64,000 bases of DNA from Tianweitania sp. UT-5YL-CI-8 (GTDB lineage: Bacteria > Pseudomonadota > Alphaproteobacteria > Rhizobiales > Rhizobiaceae). The stretch covers positions 124,001 through 188,000 of the forward strand of contig NZ_JASCRR010000003.1 in assembly GCF_030010215.1 (NCBI RefSeq). Direction: 5' to 3'. Each line of letters starts with the position of its first letter. The stretch's first letter is position 1. The translations under genes were made by a program, and so were the position numbers. Shown here one piece after another: positions 27,416 to 36,200 of this stretch. The notes under the pieces were generated by a model. It was not told the DNA's origin and ran no database searches. It was given only the letters and a program-made list of their open reading frames with translations.

Positions 27416-28482
27416 GTCGTCTCATGCAGGACAAGGCACGAACCGAAGAAGAAGCCAACGGGACCGGGCCCGCCGGGCCGCTGCGTTGTACCATCGATAT
27501 CGATACGTCGTCGGCGCCTCCCGCCGAACAGTTCGACCTTTTCCGGAGTTGGCATTCAAACCTTGCCGACGTCGAGCTGCTTCGCGACGCGTTCGAGTCG
27601 TTCCCGGCGCGGGAGCGCGTATGGCAACTGGGCAGCCTTGCGCTCGCTTTCATCGAATATCCCGGAACCGGCTATCGCCGCCGCTGGAGTAGCAAGAAGA
27701 ATCCGGTGCTGGATCACTGGCTACTCTCCATACCGCGCACAATTCCGCCGGAAGGCGGGCAGGCTCAAATAGGACAATTGCGCTGGCACTGCCTGGCGGC
27801 AGCGCATGAGGGCGAAGCCGAGGATGACGGTGTTCTTTGCCTTTTCCTTCCACGGGATTTCGCGTTTTCGCAGCCCTTCACGCTCGACATCCGTCCTGAG
27901 ATGGCGGCATTCCTCACAGACTACGTGCTGCTGTTACACGGCTCCTTCCCCAACCGCTCCGAGAACGATGTGCCTTACATAGCAGCCGCAACAACCAACC
28001 TGCTCGCCGCATGCATCGAGCCGTCCCGGGATTACTTCTTCGAGGCGCAAGGGCCGATCGACGCGGTCATCATGGCCCGCGCCAAGAAACTCATCGGAGC
28101 AAGGCTTGCCGACCGGGACTTGACGCCCGACAACATCTGTCAGGAACTCGGCATTTCACGCTCCCGCCTCTATCGGATCTTCGAGCCGGTCGGAGGCGTA
28201 TCGGACTATATCAGGCGCCAGCGGCTGCTAAAGACAAGGGATGCCTTGGGTGACAGCACGGACGGAAGCCCGATCTCCAGTATCGCTGAGAGATGGGGTT
28301 TCATGGACCCTTCAACCTACAGCCGCACGTTCAAAAAGGAATTCGGCATCTCGCCCAAAGACGCCCGTGCAGCCGGTTGGCCTGGTATCAATAATACATC
28401 CTCGGCGGGGCGACCGCACGATAATGCAGTTTCGCTAAGCAGCATTCTGATGAACAGCTACCTGGTCAATCGCCAAGGCTAA
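27412..28482 (+). CDS. AraC-family regulator, tandem paralogue B
   Basis: 356 residues from the ATG at 27412, which overlaps the upstream stop by 4 bases. Shared features with paralogue A include CTIDIDTSSAPPAEQFDLFR, ARERVWQLGSLALAFIEYPG, LGISRSRLYRIFEPVGGVSD and MDPSTYSRTFKKEFGISPKD. The DNA-reading helix (SRSRLYRIFEP) is the same in A and B, while the sensor halves differ much more. That would let two signals act on the same sites, or let the proteins heterodimerise. The stop lies 71 bp from the convergent P450 stop. Confidence 0.9.
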   Translation: MSRLMQDKARTEEEANGTGPAGPLRCTIDIDTSSAPPAEQFDLFRSWHSNLADVELLRDAFESFPARERVWQLGSLALAFIEYPGTGYRRRWSSKKNPVLDHWLLSIPRTIPPEGGQAQIGQLRWHCLAAAHEGEAEDDGVLCLFLPRDFAFSQPFTLDIRPEMAAFLTDYVLLLHGSFPNRSENDVPYIAAATTNLLAACIEPSRDYFFEAQGPIDAVIMARAKKLIGARLADRDLTPDNICQELGISRSRLYRIFEPVGGVSDYIRRQRLLKTRDALGDSTDGSPISSIAERWGFMDPSTYSRTFKKEFGISPKDARAAGWPGINNTSSAGRPHDNAVSLSSILMNSYLVNRQG

Positions 28483-28553
28483 CCGCGATTCCGGCGAGCC
28501 GCGGCGTCGCTACGATTCGAGGACCTGAGCGCAATAATTGTCAAAGGCCGTTT

Positions 28554-30101
28554 CTATGCCTTTCGCGTAAACCCTATATCGTCGCTGATCACCGTGGTCG
28601 GCCCAATGGGCAGCACTTCAGGGTTTGGGATATCGAGCTTTACAAATTCGATCCTGTTCTTCCAAACCGCGCGGAGGAAATCCTCAAAAACATTGATGGT
28701 CAATTGCTCGCCGGGGCAACGACGATAGCCAAACCCAAAGGGCGCAAAGCCGGCATAGTCGCAAACCGGCAGCGGCTTTCCATCAGCTACGCCGAAAACT
28801 GTACCGAAGGCACTATTCTGGACGGAAACCTTTCTTCCGTCCTTGACGTCGAAACTCTTGTGCTCGAACGGGCAGCGAGCCAATCCGACGCGTTCGATCC
28901 ATTCCTGATTCACCTGGGCACTTGTCGGAACGTTCTCATAGCGGGAAGGATCGAACTCTACCGGATTCTTCCAGTGGACGGGATCCTGGCTCGTCGAAGT
29001 ATGTGGGCTGATAATGTAGCCGGACCGGTCAAATGCCGGTGGCGAGGTTTCCTGAAGCGACGAGATGCTGCCGTCATTGGGGGAGATCGTCCGGAAAAGC
29101 TCCATAACGAAGCGCTCCAACGGCGTGTAGGATGCTCCGCTGGCGCTGTCGTAACCGCTCTCCATTGTCGCCTTGAACCACTCCCGCGTCTGCGAGTCGC
29201 CGGTCGTCGCGCCCAATTTCAGCATGATGTTGTAGATCGAGTTGCCCCATTGGCTGAAGGCGACGAAGTTGTGGAAACACTCGAACACCACGTCCTTGTG
29301 GGCGAAATTATCGTCCCCCTTACCGTTCTCGAGCCAATACCAGGCGAACGTCTTTTTCGGGTCGGGAATCTTGCCTGATTCGATATCGGCGAGCCGGTCG
29401 TCGATCCAGGATTTCAGAAAATCGAGATGCTCCCGAACCTGCATATAGTGCTCGTAGACAATCTTCTGGGTTGGATCGAGATATGCCAGGACGGTATTGA
29501 AGCTCATGCCGACGGCGCGCACCTGCGCCGGGATTGCGTCGCCTTTCACCCCAAGGTGCAGATCCCAATACATGTCCCAGAATGTATCGAGATAGGACCG
29601 CATCAGGGGCTTTCCAATATTGGCGTCGCCGAGCAATCTGTCGAAGAACACCACAACCTTGGCGCTATACATTTCCTGATAGAGGTCTGGCGTCAGGGCG
29701 GTCATATAGATCCGCTTGCGTCGATTATCCGGTCCGCGTTTTTCCAGTCCCTGAAGGAAGACGGTCACGCCCTCTTCGGGAGCAGGCTTCCAGGTTTTGC
29801 TGATCAGTCCCCAGAGATAGGCAGGCAGGGCGTTCTCTTTGGTGAGGCTGACGTCGATCATAGGTAGCATGGATCGTTCTCCCCGGTAGACGCTTGCCAG
29901 GAAGAAGGGAAGGATGGCGTTTTCCACATAGGCGGGATCGAAATTCCCTGCGAAACGAGAACGGAGTTGCGTAGCGGCCGCCTCCAATTCTGTGTCAGAC
30001 AAAGGCTCGCCATTGGCCGACGCCCCCTGTGAAAAAGCGGGATATATTGAAAGTCCCGCAGCGGTCGTCGCGCCACCGGTCAGGAAAGTACGTCTTTTCA
30101 A
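28554..30101 (-). CDS. Exported cytochrome P450-like haem-thiolate protein
   Basis: 515-residue P450-fold protein with an N-terminal twin-arginine-like export signal (MKRRTFLTGGATTAAGLSIY, then PAFSQ), which is abnormal for bacterial P450s. The haem-thiolate signature FGFGYRRCPG is complete, with Cys about 462; the K-helix ExxR is ELFR (334-337) and a PERF-like FDPSRY follows near 383. The expected I-helix acid-alcohol motif (AGxDT) is not seen; the matching place reads HNFVAFSQWGNSIYNI. That loss is typical of P450s that rearrange or use peroxides rather than activate O2. Start codon TTG with AGGAG eight bases upstream. No redox partner gene is nearby. Substrate unknown. Confidence 0.85.
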   Translation of the reverse strand: MKRRTFLTGGATTAAGLSIYPAFSQGASANGEPLSDTELEAAATQLRSRFAGNFDPAYVENAILPFFLASVYRGERSMLPMIDVSLTKENALPAYLWGLISKTWKPAPEEGVTVFLQGLEKRGPDNRRKRIYMTALTPDLYQEMYSAKVVVFFDRLLGDANIGKPLMRSYLDTFWDMYWDLHLGVKGDAIPAQVRAVGMSFNTVLAYLDPTQKIVYEHYMQVREHLDFLKSWIDDRLADIESGKIPDPKKTFAWYWLENGKGDDNFAHKDVVFECFHNFVAFSQWGNSIYNIMLKLGATTGDSQTREWFKATMESGYDSASGASYTPLERFVMELFRTISPNDGSISSLQETSPPAFDRSGYIISPHTSTSQDPVHWKNPVEFDPSRYENVPTSAQVNQEWIERVGLARCPFEHKSFDVKDGRKVSVQNSAFGTVFGVADGKPLPVCDYAGFAPFGFGYRRCPGEQLTINVFEDFLRAVWKNRIEFVKLDIPNPEVLPIGPTTVISDDIGFTRKA

Positions 30102-30333
30102 GTGCCGATCTCCTGAGAGGGCTATTGAGAAGCTTATGATTCAGGAGGTATTGGAAAGCAAAAACAGACGATGTTCTAACGAAATCAAATATCAGCAATG
30201 AAATAAGTATGCACTCCACATGTTTGAGACGTAATGCACATCGCATCGTTCGACCTTGTCCTGTGTAGCAAGGCTGGTTTGACGGTTTATCGACGGACCC
30301 CAGCGAACGATTCTTGGTTACATTGAGCGTCTG

Positions 30334-30561
30334 TCACCTTTGGGTTCCGCCGCGAACGCCTCTTTTCCCCTTGTCGATCCAGAGCGCTCGCACCTGTTCG
30401 CCGTCCTCGCCCTGAAGCTTGTTGGCCATCCAGATGAGCGCGCCGAGGATGATGGCGCGATCATCGTCGGTTAGGATCACAATACCCGCCCTGACGACGA
30501 GACCGCCGAGTTCGATCAGATGCCGCGTGCGCTTGCGGCGCTCGACCTGCCATGTCCTCAT
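30334..30561 (-). CDS. traD: TraD-like small conjugal transfer protein
   Basis: 75-residue basic protein resembling the small TraD of rhizobial/Ti-type transfer regions (ERRKRTRHLIELGGLVVRAG, then AIILGALIWMANKLQGEDGE), a family that accompanies relaxases and may help at oriT. It is the leftmost recognisable element gene. The 232 bp between it and the P450 start hold no gene and are AT-rich. It lies after a truncated TraC on the same strand. Confidence 0.65.
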   Translation of the reverse strand: MRTWQVERRKRTRHLIELGGLVVRAGIVILTDDDRAIILGALIWMANKLQGEDGEQVRALWIDKGKRGVRGGTQR

Positions 30562-30635
30562 GTCATGCCGCGCCCGTGCCGCCTGATGCAGGTTGCGTGC
30601 CGCCCGGTTGCGTCAGAGTACTGCCAACGTCGTGG

Positions 30636-30833
30636 TCAGATGCCGGACCAGATCGCCGTGGCCGCCCCCCGGAAAAACGTGGCACCGCGTTTCGCCCACG
30701 CCTCCCGTTTCGTGGCGTCACGCGTCTCGGCCAGCACGATCAGCGCGCCCGCCAACTCCTCGGCGCTAAGTGCGTCCGCTCCGGTCACCAGTTCGCCGAG
30801 TTGCTGCACTTTGCGGTTTTTCGATGCGATCAT
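30636..30833 (-). CDS. traC: TraC-like protein, N-terminus replaced or lost
   Basis: From the ATG at 30833 the frame gives 65 residues: KNRKVQQLGELVTGADALSA, EELAGALIVLAETRD and EAWAKRGATFFRGAA. This matches the C-terminal two-thirds of rhizobial TraC mobilisation proteins, whose usual start (RKPRDYDAELKAL-like) is missing; sequence upstream of 30833 is unrelated. A single residue also appears lost in ELVxTGADAL compared with the family. It may be a non-functional remnant at a deletion junction. Confidence 0.55.
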   Translation of the reverse strand: MIASKNRKVQQLGELVTGADALSAEELAGALIVLAETRDATKREAWAKRGATFFRGAATAIWSGI

Positions 30834-30972
30834 GGTGAATGATGGCGAAACCGCCCGCCGAGGAGCTTTTCGTCTCGCAACGCAAATTGATGGATTCGAC
30901 GGGTAGATGTCAGCACGCTGCCGAATCGTCACTTCCAGTCCCCTTTGTGCCCTCCAAGCGGGCGGTGCTTTC

Positions 30973-31467
30973 TCAAGAATGACCAGAGCTTGCCGACGAA
31001 GAGATAGAGGAGTTGATGTCTAAAGAGCTAGGCTCGATATCCTCCGGTATTTCTTGTTTAAGCCTCGGCCCCTTGGCGAGGCGCTTGCCCAGCACTTCGA
31101 GGAAGCGATCGTACCGCTCGCCGCCCTTGGCGCGGGCTGAAGCCTGGGCCGCTTCTGGAAGAGATGCCGTCGAGGTGAGCCAGGAACGCATGAAGATGGC
31201 GAAGGCTTCGTTGGCGATTCCGATGTCGCGTTCGAGCCGCTGCATGTTGCGGTCGATCCGGTCGAGGCGCTTGGCGACGGCGGCCTCCTGCCGCTCGTCG
31301 GCATCGGGCGACAGGAAGGAAGCGATGGCGGCCTCAGCGACGACGGATCGGGATTGTTCGCGCCGATCGGCGAAGTCAGCGAGCAGCCGCATCAATTCCG
31401 GATCAAGATAGACGGAGAGCCGTTTCTTTTTGTCGGGACGGTCCTGACTATCGCGTGCTCGAGGCAT
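30973..31467 (-). CDS. Ribbon-helix-helix (CopG/MobC-like) protein
   Basis: 164-residue DNA-binding protein. The N-terminal ribbon-helix-helix reads KKKRLSVYLDPELMRLLADF, ADRREQSRSVVAEAAI. A coiled segment (AVAKRLDRIDRNMQRLERDI) and a longer C-terminal region follow. In related ICEs this gene sits between traG and trbB, and the ATG starts 3 bp after the traG stop here. The trbB gene that should follow is absent: after the stop at 30973 there is only the TraC/TraD remnant. Confidence 0.85.
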   Translation of the reverse strand: MPRARDSQDRPDKKKRLSVYLDPELMRLLADFADRREQSRSVVAEAAIASFLSPDADERQEAAVAKRLDRIDRNMQRLERDIGIANEAFAIFMRSWLTSTASLPEAAQASARAKGGERYDRFLEVLGKRLAKGPRLKQEIPEDIEPSSLDINSSISSSASSGHS

Positions 31468-31470
31468 GGG

Positions 31471-33510
31471 TCAGAGCTCCATGCCGTCGCCGGGGTCCAT
31501 GGAGATCCGGCGCGCCACCTGCCGCATGCCACGCACCAAGGCGCGGTTGGTCGCGGATTCGCGTTCAGGCTCGTCGCCATCGGGATCGAACTCATTGATT
31601 GGCAGCGGTTCCTTCTCCGGCGCAATGTCCTTGTGGGGTTCGAGGCCGGGCTCACGGCGCAGGCCGGCATTGGCGGGATCGTCGTCCTGCTTGGCGGCGG
31701 TGTTGTTCGGTTGCGCCGTCGCAGCCTGCGCGGACGCGGCGGCAGATGGACCGTTCTTGGTGGCCGCAACAGGCGACGTGAGGGGCTTCAGGGCCGACCA
31801 GTCGTCTGGTTTCGGGGGGAAGCCCGCATTCGGGTTCTCCGGCACGGGCAGCAAGCGTTCCCTGAACCGCGCATCCTCGAAATAGCGCGCCTTCCTGGCC
31901 CTGATCGGCGGGATGCCGGCGACCATGACGATCTCGTCGTCGGGCGGAAGCTGCATGATCTCGCCGGGAGTGAGCAGCGGTCGTGCCGTCTCGGAGCGCG
32001 AAACCATGAGATGCGACAGCCATGGGGCAAGCCTATGGCCCGCATAGTTCTGCATGGCGCGCATTTCGGTGGCGGTGCCGAGTGAGTCCGATACGCGCTT
32101 GGCCGTCCGCTCGTCATTGGTTGCGAAGCTGACGCGGACATGGCAGTTGTCGAGAACGGAATTGTTGGCGCCGTAAGCCTTCTCGATCTGGTTGAGCGAC
32201 TGTGCGATCAGGAAGGCCTTGATGCCGTAGCCGGCCATGAAGGCCAACGCACTCTCAAAAAAGTCAAGCCTGCCGAGCGCCGGGAACTCGTCGAGCATCA
32301 TCAGGACGCGATGGCGGCGGTCCTTCGCATGCAGGTCCTCCGTCAGCCGACGGCCGATCTGGTTGAGCACAAGCCGGACCAGCGGCTTGGTGCGGGAGAT
32401 GTCGGATGGCGGCACGACTAGATAGAGCGTGGTGGTTTTTTCCTCCGCCACGATGTCGGCGATGCGCCAGTCGCAGCGGCTGGTGACCGCCGCAACGACC
32501 GGATCGCGATAGAGGCCGAGGAAGCTCATCGCCGTGGAGAGCACGCCGGATCGTTCGTTGTCGGATTTGTTGAGCAACTCGCGGGCGGCGCTGGCGATGA
32601 CGGGATGTGGGCCTTTCTCGCCGAGATGCGGCGTGGTCATCATGGCGGACAGTGTCGACTCGATCGGCCGGCACGGATCGGAGAGGAAGGCGGCGACGCC
32701 GGCGAGCGTCTTGTCCTTCTCCGCATAAAGGACGTGCAGGATCGCGCCGACCAGGAGCGAATGGGATGTCTTCTCCCAATGGTTCCGCTTCTCCAGCGAG
32801 CCTTCGGGATCAACCAGCACGTCGGCGACGTTCTGAACGTCGCGCACTTCCCATTCGCCGCGCCGGACTTCGAGCAGCGGATTGTAGGCGGCCGAGTTGA
32901 CGTTGGTCGGGTCGAACAGCAGCACGCGGCCGAAGCTGGAACGCAGGCCGGCGGTCAGCTCCCAGTTCTCACCCTTGATGTCGTGGACGATGGCCGAGCC
33001 CGGCCAGGTGAGCAGCGTCGGCACGACAAGGCCGACGCCCTTGCCGGAGCGTGTCGGCGCGAAGCAGAGCACATGCTCGGCGCCGTCATGGCGGAGATAG
33101 TCGTCCTCATAGCGGCCGAGCACCACACCGTCGTCAAGGAGCAGGCTCGCTGTCTCGATCTCATTGCGCTCGGCCCAGCGGGCGGAGCCGAAGGTGCGCA
33201 CGTCCTTGGCCTCGCGCGCCCGGTAGATCGACATCATGATGGCGACGGCGACGGCGATCAGGCCGCCGGAGGCCGCGATCACGCCGCCCTCCATGAAGAC
33301 ATGCGGTGCATAGGCGTCGAAGAAGTACCACCACCAGAAGAAGGCCGGCGGCGGATAGAGAGGCAGCCCGGCGACCTCGAACCAGGGCGAGCCGAGCTGC
33401 GCCTGGAAGCCGAGCCGCCACGCCGTCCATTGCGTCGCGGCCCAGACCGTGACGAGGACGATCGTGAACACGACTATGATCTGGCCCCAGAGGACGCGGT
33501 TGGCGGACAC
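31471..33510 (-). CDS. traG: TraG/VirD4 type IV coupling protein
   Basis: 679-residue ATPase that couples the relaxase-DNA complex to the transfer channel. Two N-terminal membrane helices (IIVVFTIVLVTVWAATQW and the GGLIAVAVAIMM region) precede the RecA-like core. Walker A is APTRSGKG (151-158) and Walker B LMMLDEFP (403-410), followed by SLNQIEKAYGANNSVLDNCH. The C-terminal 120 residues are Pro/Ala/Glu-rich and disordered, as usual. All motifs are intact, so the coupling step could still work even though no mating-pair genes are visible in this window. Confidence 0.95.
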   Translation of the reverse strand: MSANRVLWGQIIVVFTIVLVTVWAATQWTAWRLGFQAQLGSPWFEVAGLPLYPPPAFFWWWYFFDAYAPHVFMEGGVIAASGGLIAVAVAIMMSIYRAREAKDVRTFGSARWAERNEIETASLLLDDGVVLGRYEDDYLRHDGAEHVLCFAPTRSGKGVGLVVPTLLTWPGSAIVHDIKGENWELTAGLRSSFGRVLLFDPTNVNSAAYNPLLEVRRGEWEVRDVQNVADVLVDPEGSLEKRNHWEKTSHSLLVGAILHVLYAEKDKTLAGVAAFLSDPCRPIESTLSAMMTTPHLGEKGPHPVIASAARELLNKSDNERSGVLSTAMSFLGLYRDPVVAAVTSRCDWRIADIVAEEKTTTLYLVVPPSDISRTKPLVRLVLNQIGRRLTEDLHAKDRRHRVLMMLDEFPALGRLDFFESALAFMAGYGIKAFLIAQSLNQIEKAYGANNSVLDNCHVRVSFATNDERTAKRVSDSLGTATEMRAMQNYAGHRLAPWLSHLMVSRSETARPLLTPGEIMQLPPDDEIVMVAGIPPIRARKARYFEDARFRERLLPVPENPNAGFPPKPDDWSALKPLTSPVAATKNGPSAAASAQAATAQPNNTAAKQDDDPANAGLRREPGLEPHKDIAPEKEPLPINEFDPDGDEPERESATNRALVRGMRQVARRISMDPGDGMEL

Positions 33511-33647
33511 GGCTGCGCTGACCTCGCTGCAACGACTGAAAAAAGGAAGGGCAAGGAAAGCGCGGTGTTCAACCGGATTTGGCCGGCCGGTCGTAGCGCA
33601 GCGAAGGCGCCGCGGAAAATACTTGCCCGTCGCGACGGCTCGTCCCG

Positions 33648-34097
33648 TCAGGTGGCAGCCGAAGGCAACTGCTTCAGCGGATTGGCGAGCGGTACGCCGA
33701 GCGGTGTGAAGTGACGCTCGTTGGCCGTGAGCACCGTGAGCCCACGTGCAGCGGCGGTGGCGGCAATGGCGATGTCCTCGAAACCGGGATCATGCGCTCG
33801 CGCCCTGTCGAGGATGGCGCCGGCGTGGCGGGCGGCCTCGACATCGAATGGCAGGATGCGCCCGGCGTAGAAATGCTCGACCGCGGCGAGCCAGCGGCGC
33901 AGGCGCTCGGCCTTGGTGGTGGCGCCGATCCGATCGGCGCGGGCAATGCCGGCCTCGATCTCGGCGATGGTCACGGTCGAGATATAGAGCCGGTCGCCAT
34001 GTTCGCGCACCCATGCCGCAAAAGCCTCGGGGCTGACCTGGCGCTCGGCCGGGGCATCGGCCGAGACGATGTTGGTGTCGAGCAGATACAAGGTCAC
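33648..34097 (-). CDS. vapC: VapC-type PIN-domain toxin
   Basis: 149-residue PIN-domain ribonuclease. Acidic metal site: YLLDTNIVS (Asp), STVTIAEIEAGIAR (Glu), FEDIAIAATAAARGLTVLTA (Asp) and NERHF. Its ATG overlaps the antitoxin stop by 4 bases, the usual VapBC layout. It lies between relaxase and traG in the transfer region, where a toxin-antitoxin pair would help keep the element. The 137 bp to the traG start hold no gene. Confidence 0.9.
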   Translation of the reverse strand: MTLYLLDTNIVSADAPAERQVSPEAFAAWVREHGDRLYISTVTIAEIEAGIARADRIGATTKAERLRRWLAAVEHFYAGRILPFDVEAARHAGAILDRARAHDPGFEDIAIAATAAARGLTVLTANERHFTPLGVPLANPLKQLPSAAT

Positions 34098-34345
34098 AGA
34101 CCCGTATCACGCAGCGCGCGCGCGGGCTTGCGCGGCCGCTCCGGGATGTCGCCGGGCTCGCCAGGGAAGGCAAGCAGCAGATCGGCGAAGCTCGGCACCT
34201 TCGACACCCGTTCCCACTCCTCGAATGAGACAAGAACGGCTTCCTTACGGCCATGACGGGTGATGACGGTCGGTTCCCCGGCCACGGCCTGATCAACCAC
34301 GGCGGAAAGCGTCGCCTTGGCGTCCTTGAGCTGGAGTTCCTTCAT
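34094..34345 (-). CDS. vapB: VapB/Phd-type antitoxin
   Basis: 83-residue antitoxin of the Phd/YefM type: LQLKDAKATLSAVVDQAVAG, EPTVITRHGRKEAVLVSFEE form the DNA-binding fold and the C-terminal tail would wrap the PIN toxin. The ATG is at 34345; longer in-frame starts would run through the palindromic operator just upstream. It is coupled to vapC by overlap. Confidence 0.88.
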   Translation of the reverse strand: MKELQLKDAKATLSAVVDQAVAGEPTVITRHGRKEAVLVSFEEWERVSKVPSFADLLLAFPGEPGDIPERPRKPARALRDTGL

Positions 34346-34358
34346 TGTGCTATTCCCA

Positions 34359-34380
34359 ATATGACTACCTGTGGTCATAT
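34359..34380. promoter_or_regulatory. Palindromic operator upstream of vapBC
   Basis: ATATGACTAC (34359-34368), CT, GTGGTCATAT (34371-34380): ten-base arms with nine matching positions, beginning 14 bases before the vapB ATG. Its size and place fit an autoregulatory operator bound by the VapBC complex. Confidence 0.6.
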
Positions 34381-34457
34381 GCTGCCTCCATTGAGAAATT
34401 GCAAGTGCCAGATAGGCGGTTCGCACTGGAAGTGCTGACGGGATTTCAAACCCACCC

Positions 34458-36200
34458 TCAAAGCCCCAATCCGCGCTTACGGCCGAAGGACCAGTCGACG
34501 CCGCCATCGCCGCGGGCCACGCCGGAGATGTGCTGGCCAATGTGCTTCTCGATCGAAGGCGTCCAGGGCACGAGCTTGAATCCCAATCCGTCGTCGACCA
34601 TGGCATAGCGGCCGGAAGAGAGCGTGAAGCGCTGACGGTAGGTGCCGGCGACATATTCGCCGTCGGCGGATTGCTGGAACGGCTTATTCATCTCGCCGGC
34701 GAGCCTCTCACCGAGCGTATCCAGTTCGCGCTGCCTGAGCGTGCCGAGCAGGTTGCGGGCGAAGATGATGCGCTGCCCCTCGCGCCGCGCCAACCCTTCC
34801 TCGATCAGATGCTCGATGCGGGCTTCCATCGCCTGCTTCACTTCCAGGCCGAAGCCGGTGCCGGTATCGACCGGATCTCGGGCGATGAGCTGGCGGTCGA
34901 GCCAGGTGGCGCCATCGGCCGTGGCCTGCGCCTCGATCGCAAGGTCGGAGCGGATCGCCAGCGCGACGCGGCGCTCACCGCGCGAGTCCTCGAAGGAGCG
35001 CAGCTCGACGATGGAGCCGGGCGCACTGTCACCGGCCGCCTCGATGTTGGGCAGATGAATGTGGTGCGTGCGCCCGTCGATACCGTCCACCACTGCGTAA
35101 GCTGTGCCGCGCAGCTCGTCGTCGAGGCCGCGCTCCACCAGCCGGCCGATAATCGGCCCGTCATGGGCTTCGCCGGAAAGCACATAGTCGGCGCCGCCGC
35201 GATCGATGCCCTGTTCCGAGAGGGCCCGGTGCATGCGCTTGATGATGTCGTTGCGTGTCCCGAGCTCGCGCAGCGTTGCCTCGGCCTCCTTCGCCACGAT
35301 CCATTGGCCCGGGCCGATGGCCTCCGTGAGGCCGAGCCGTTCGAGATGACGCAGCCGGCGGACCTTCTGCGTCAGGTATTCGTCAGGTTGGTGGTCGGGT
35401 GACGGTGCGACATCGATGACGCCGTGCTCATTGGCGTCGCGCACAAGCTGGCGGTCGAGCTGCGTCCAGCGTTCGGCCTCGATCTGCCGTTCCAGCGAGC
35501 GGCTGATGTCGAGATCTGTGCGCTGCCCCAATTCCTGGGTAACGAGGTCCTGCGCACGGTCGCGCATCCCGCTCTTGATGTAGTCGCGGTCAATAACGAG
35601 GTCCTGGCCGTCGTCCGTGCGGCCACGCAAGATGACATGGACATGCGGGTTGTCGGTGTTCCAGTGATCGACGGCGACCCAGTCGAGTTTCGTGCCGAGA
35701 TCCTTCTCGGCCTGCGCCATCAGCTCGCGGGTCAAGCGCTTCAGGTCCTCTAGGTCGGTGGCGTCTTCGGGCGAGACGATGAAACGGAAATGGTGCCGGT
35801 CGTCCTTGCAGCGCTCGGTAAAATCCTTCGCGTCGGCATCATCGGTTTCCGGCCCAAACATTTTTGCCCGCTCGCCGTCTCGGGTGACGCCATCACGGCG
35901 CAGATAATTGAGATGCCGGGCGAGCGGGCCGCGTTGCCCCCTGTTGCGCATGACGAGCGCCTTGACGGTGCAAAGGCGCGTGCGGCTGGTGATGAGACGA
36001 TTGGCGCGGATGCTCGCCATACGGCCGCGCGCGAAACTCGGCCCCCGACCACGGCCGGAGGTGATCTTGCCGGAGCGCGAGACGCGGCCGCCGGCTTTTT
36101 CGGCGGCGGCGAGTGCCTGGGCGACGAAAGGCTTTGCCCGCTGTGCCTTCGATGAGCGGATGCGGCCTGGCCGGACGCGGAATTCGTCGTCGCGGCTCAT
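34458..36200 (-). CDS. rlxS: Relaxase/mobilisation nuclease (RlxS type, DUF3363)
   Basis: 580-residue relaxase that nicks the element at oriT. The N-terminus is very basic (RGRGPSFARGRMASIRANRL). The relaxase core has RHHFRFIVSPEDATDL and the metal-binding HUH-like block DHWNTDNPHVHVILRG. A long C-terminal DUF3363 region follows (RVALAIRSDLAIEAQATADG, AMEARIEHLIEEGLARREGQ). Length and order fit RlxS proteins of alphaproteobacterial ICEs. Its start codon overlaps the stop of a small ORF upstream (ATGA at 36197-36200). No frameshift is seen. Confidence 0.92.
   Translation of the reverse strand: MSRDDEFRVRPGRIRSSKAQRAKPFVAQALAAAEKAGGRVSRSGKITSGRGRGPSFARGRMASIRANRLITSRTRLCTVKALVMRNRGQRGPLARHLNYLRRDGVTRDGERAKMFGPETDDADAKDFTERCKDDRHHFRFIVSPEDATDLEDLKRLTRELMAQAEKDLGTKLDWVAVDHWNTDNPHVHVILRGRTDDGQDLVIDRDYIKSGMRDRAQDLVTQELGQRTDLDISRSLERQIEAERWTQLDRQLVRDANEHGVIDVAPSPDHQPDEYLTQKVRRLRHLERLGLTEAIGPGQWIVAKEAEATLRELGTRNDIIKRMHRALSEQGIDRGGADYVLSGEAHDGPIIGRLVERGLDDELRGTAYAVVDGIDGRTHHIHLPNIEAAGDSAPGSIVELRSFEDSRGERRVALAIRSDLAIEAQATADGATWLDRQLIARDPVDTGTGFGLEVKQAMEARIEHLIEEGLARREGQRIIFARNLLGTLRQRELDTLGERLAGEMNKPFQQSADGEYVAGTYRQRFTLSSGRYAMVDDGLGFKLVPWTPSIEKHIGQHISGVARGDGGVDWSFGRKRGLGL

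Noticed and set aside
30102-30333. Left attachment site of the element
   Set aside because: I looked for a second copy of the dusA core (GCCGATGATCGACTGGACC region) here and elsewhere to the left. Only weak partial matches were found, so the left end is not assigned.
34480-34510. Sequence resembling the dusA core in inverted orientation (GTCGACTGG)
   Set aside because: It is inside the C-terminal codons of the relaxase and the match is too short; coincidence.
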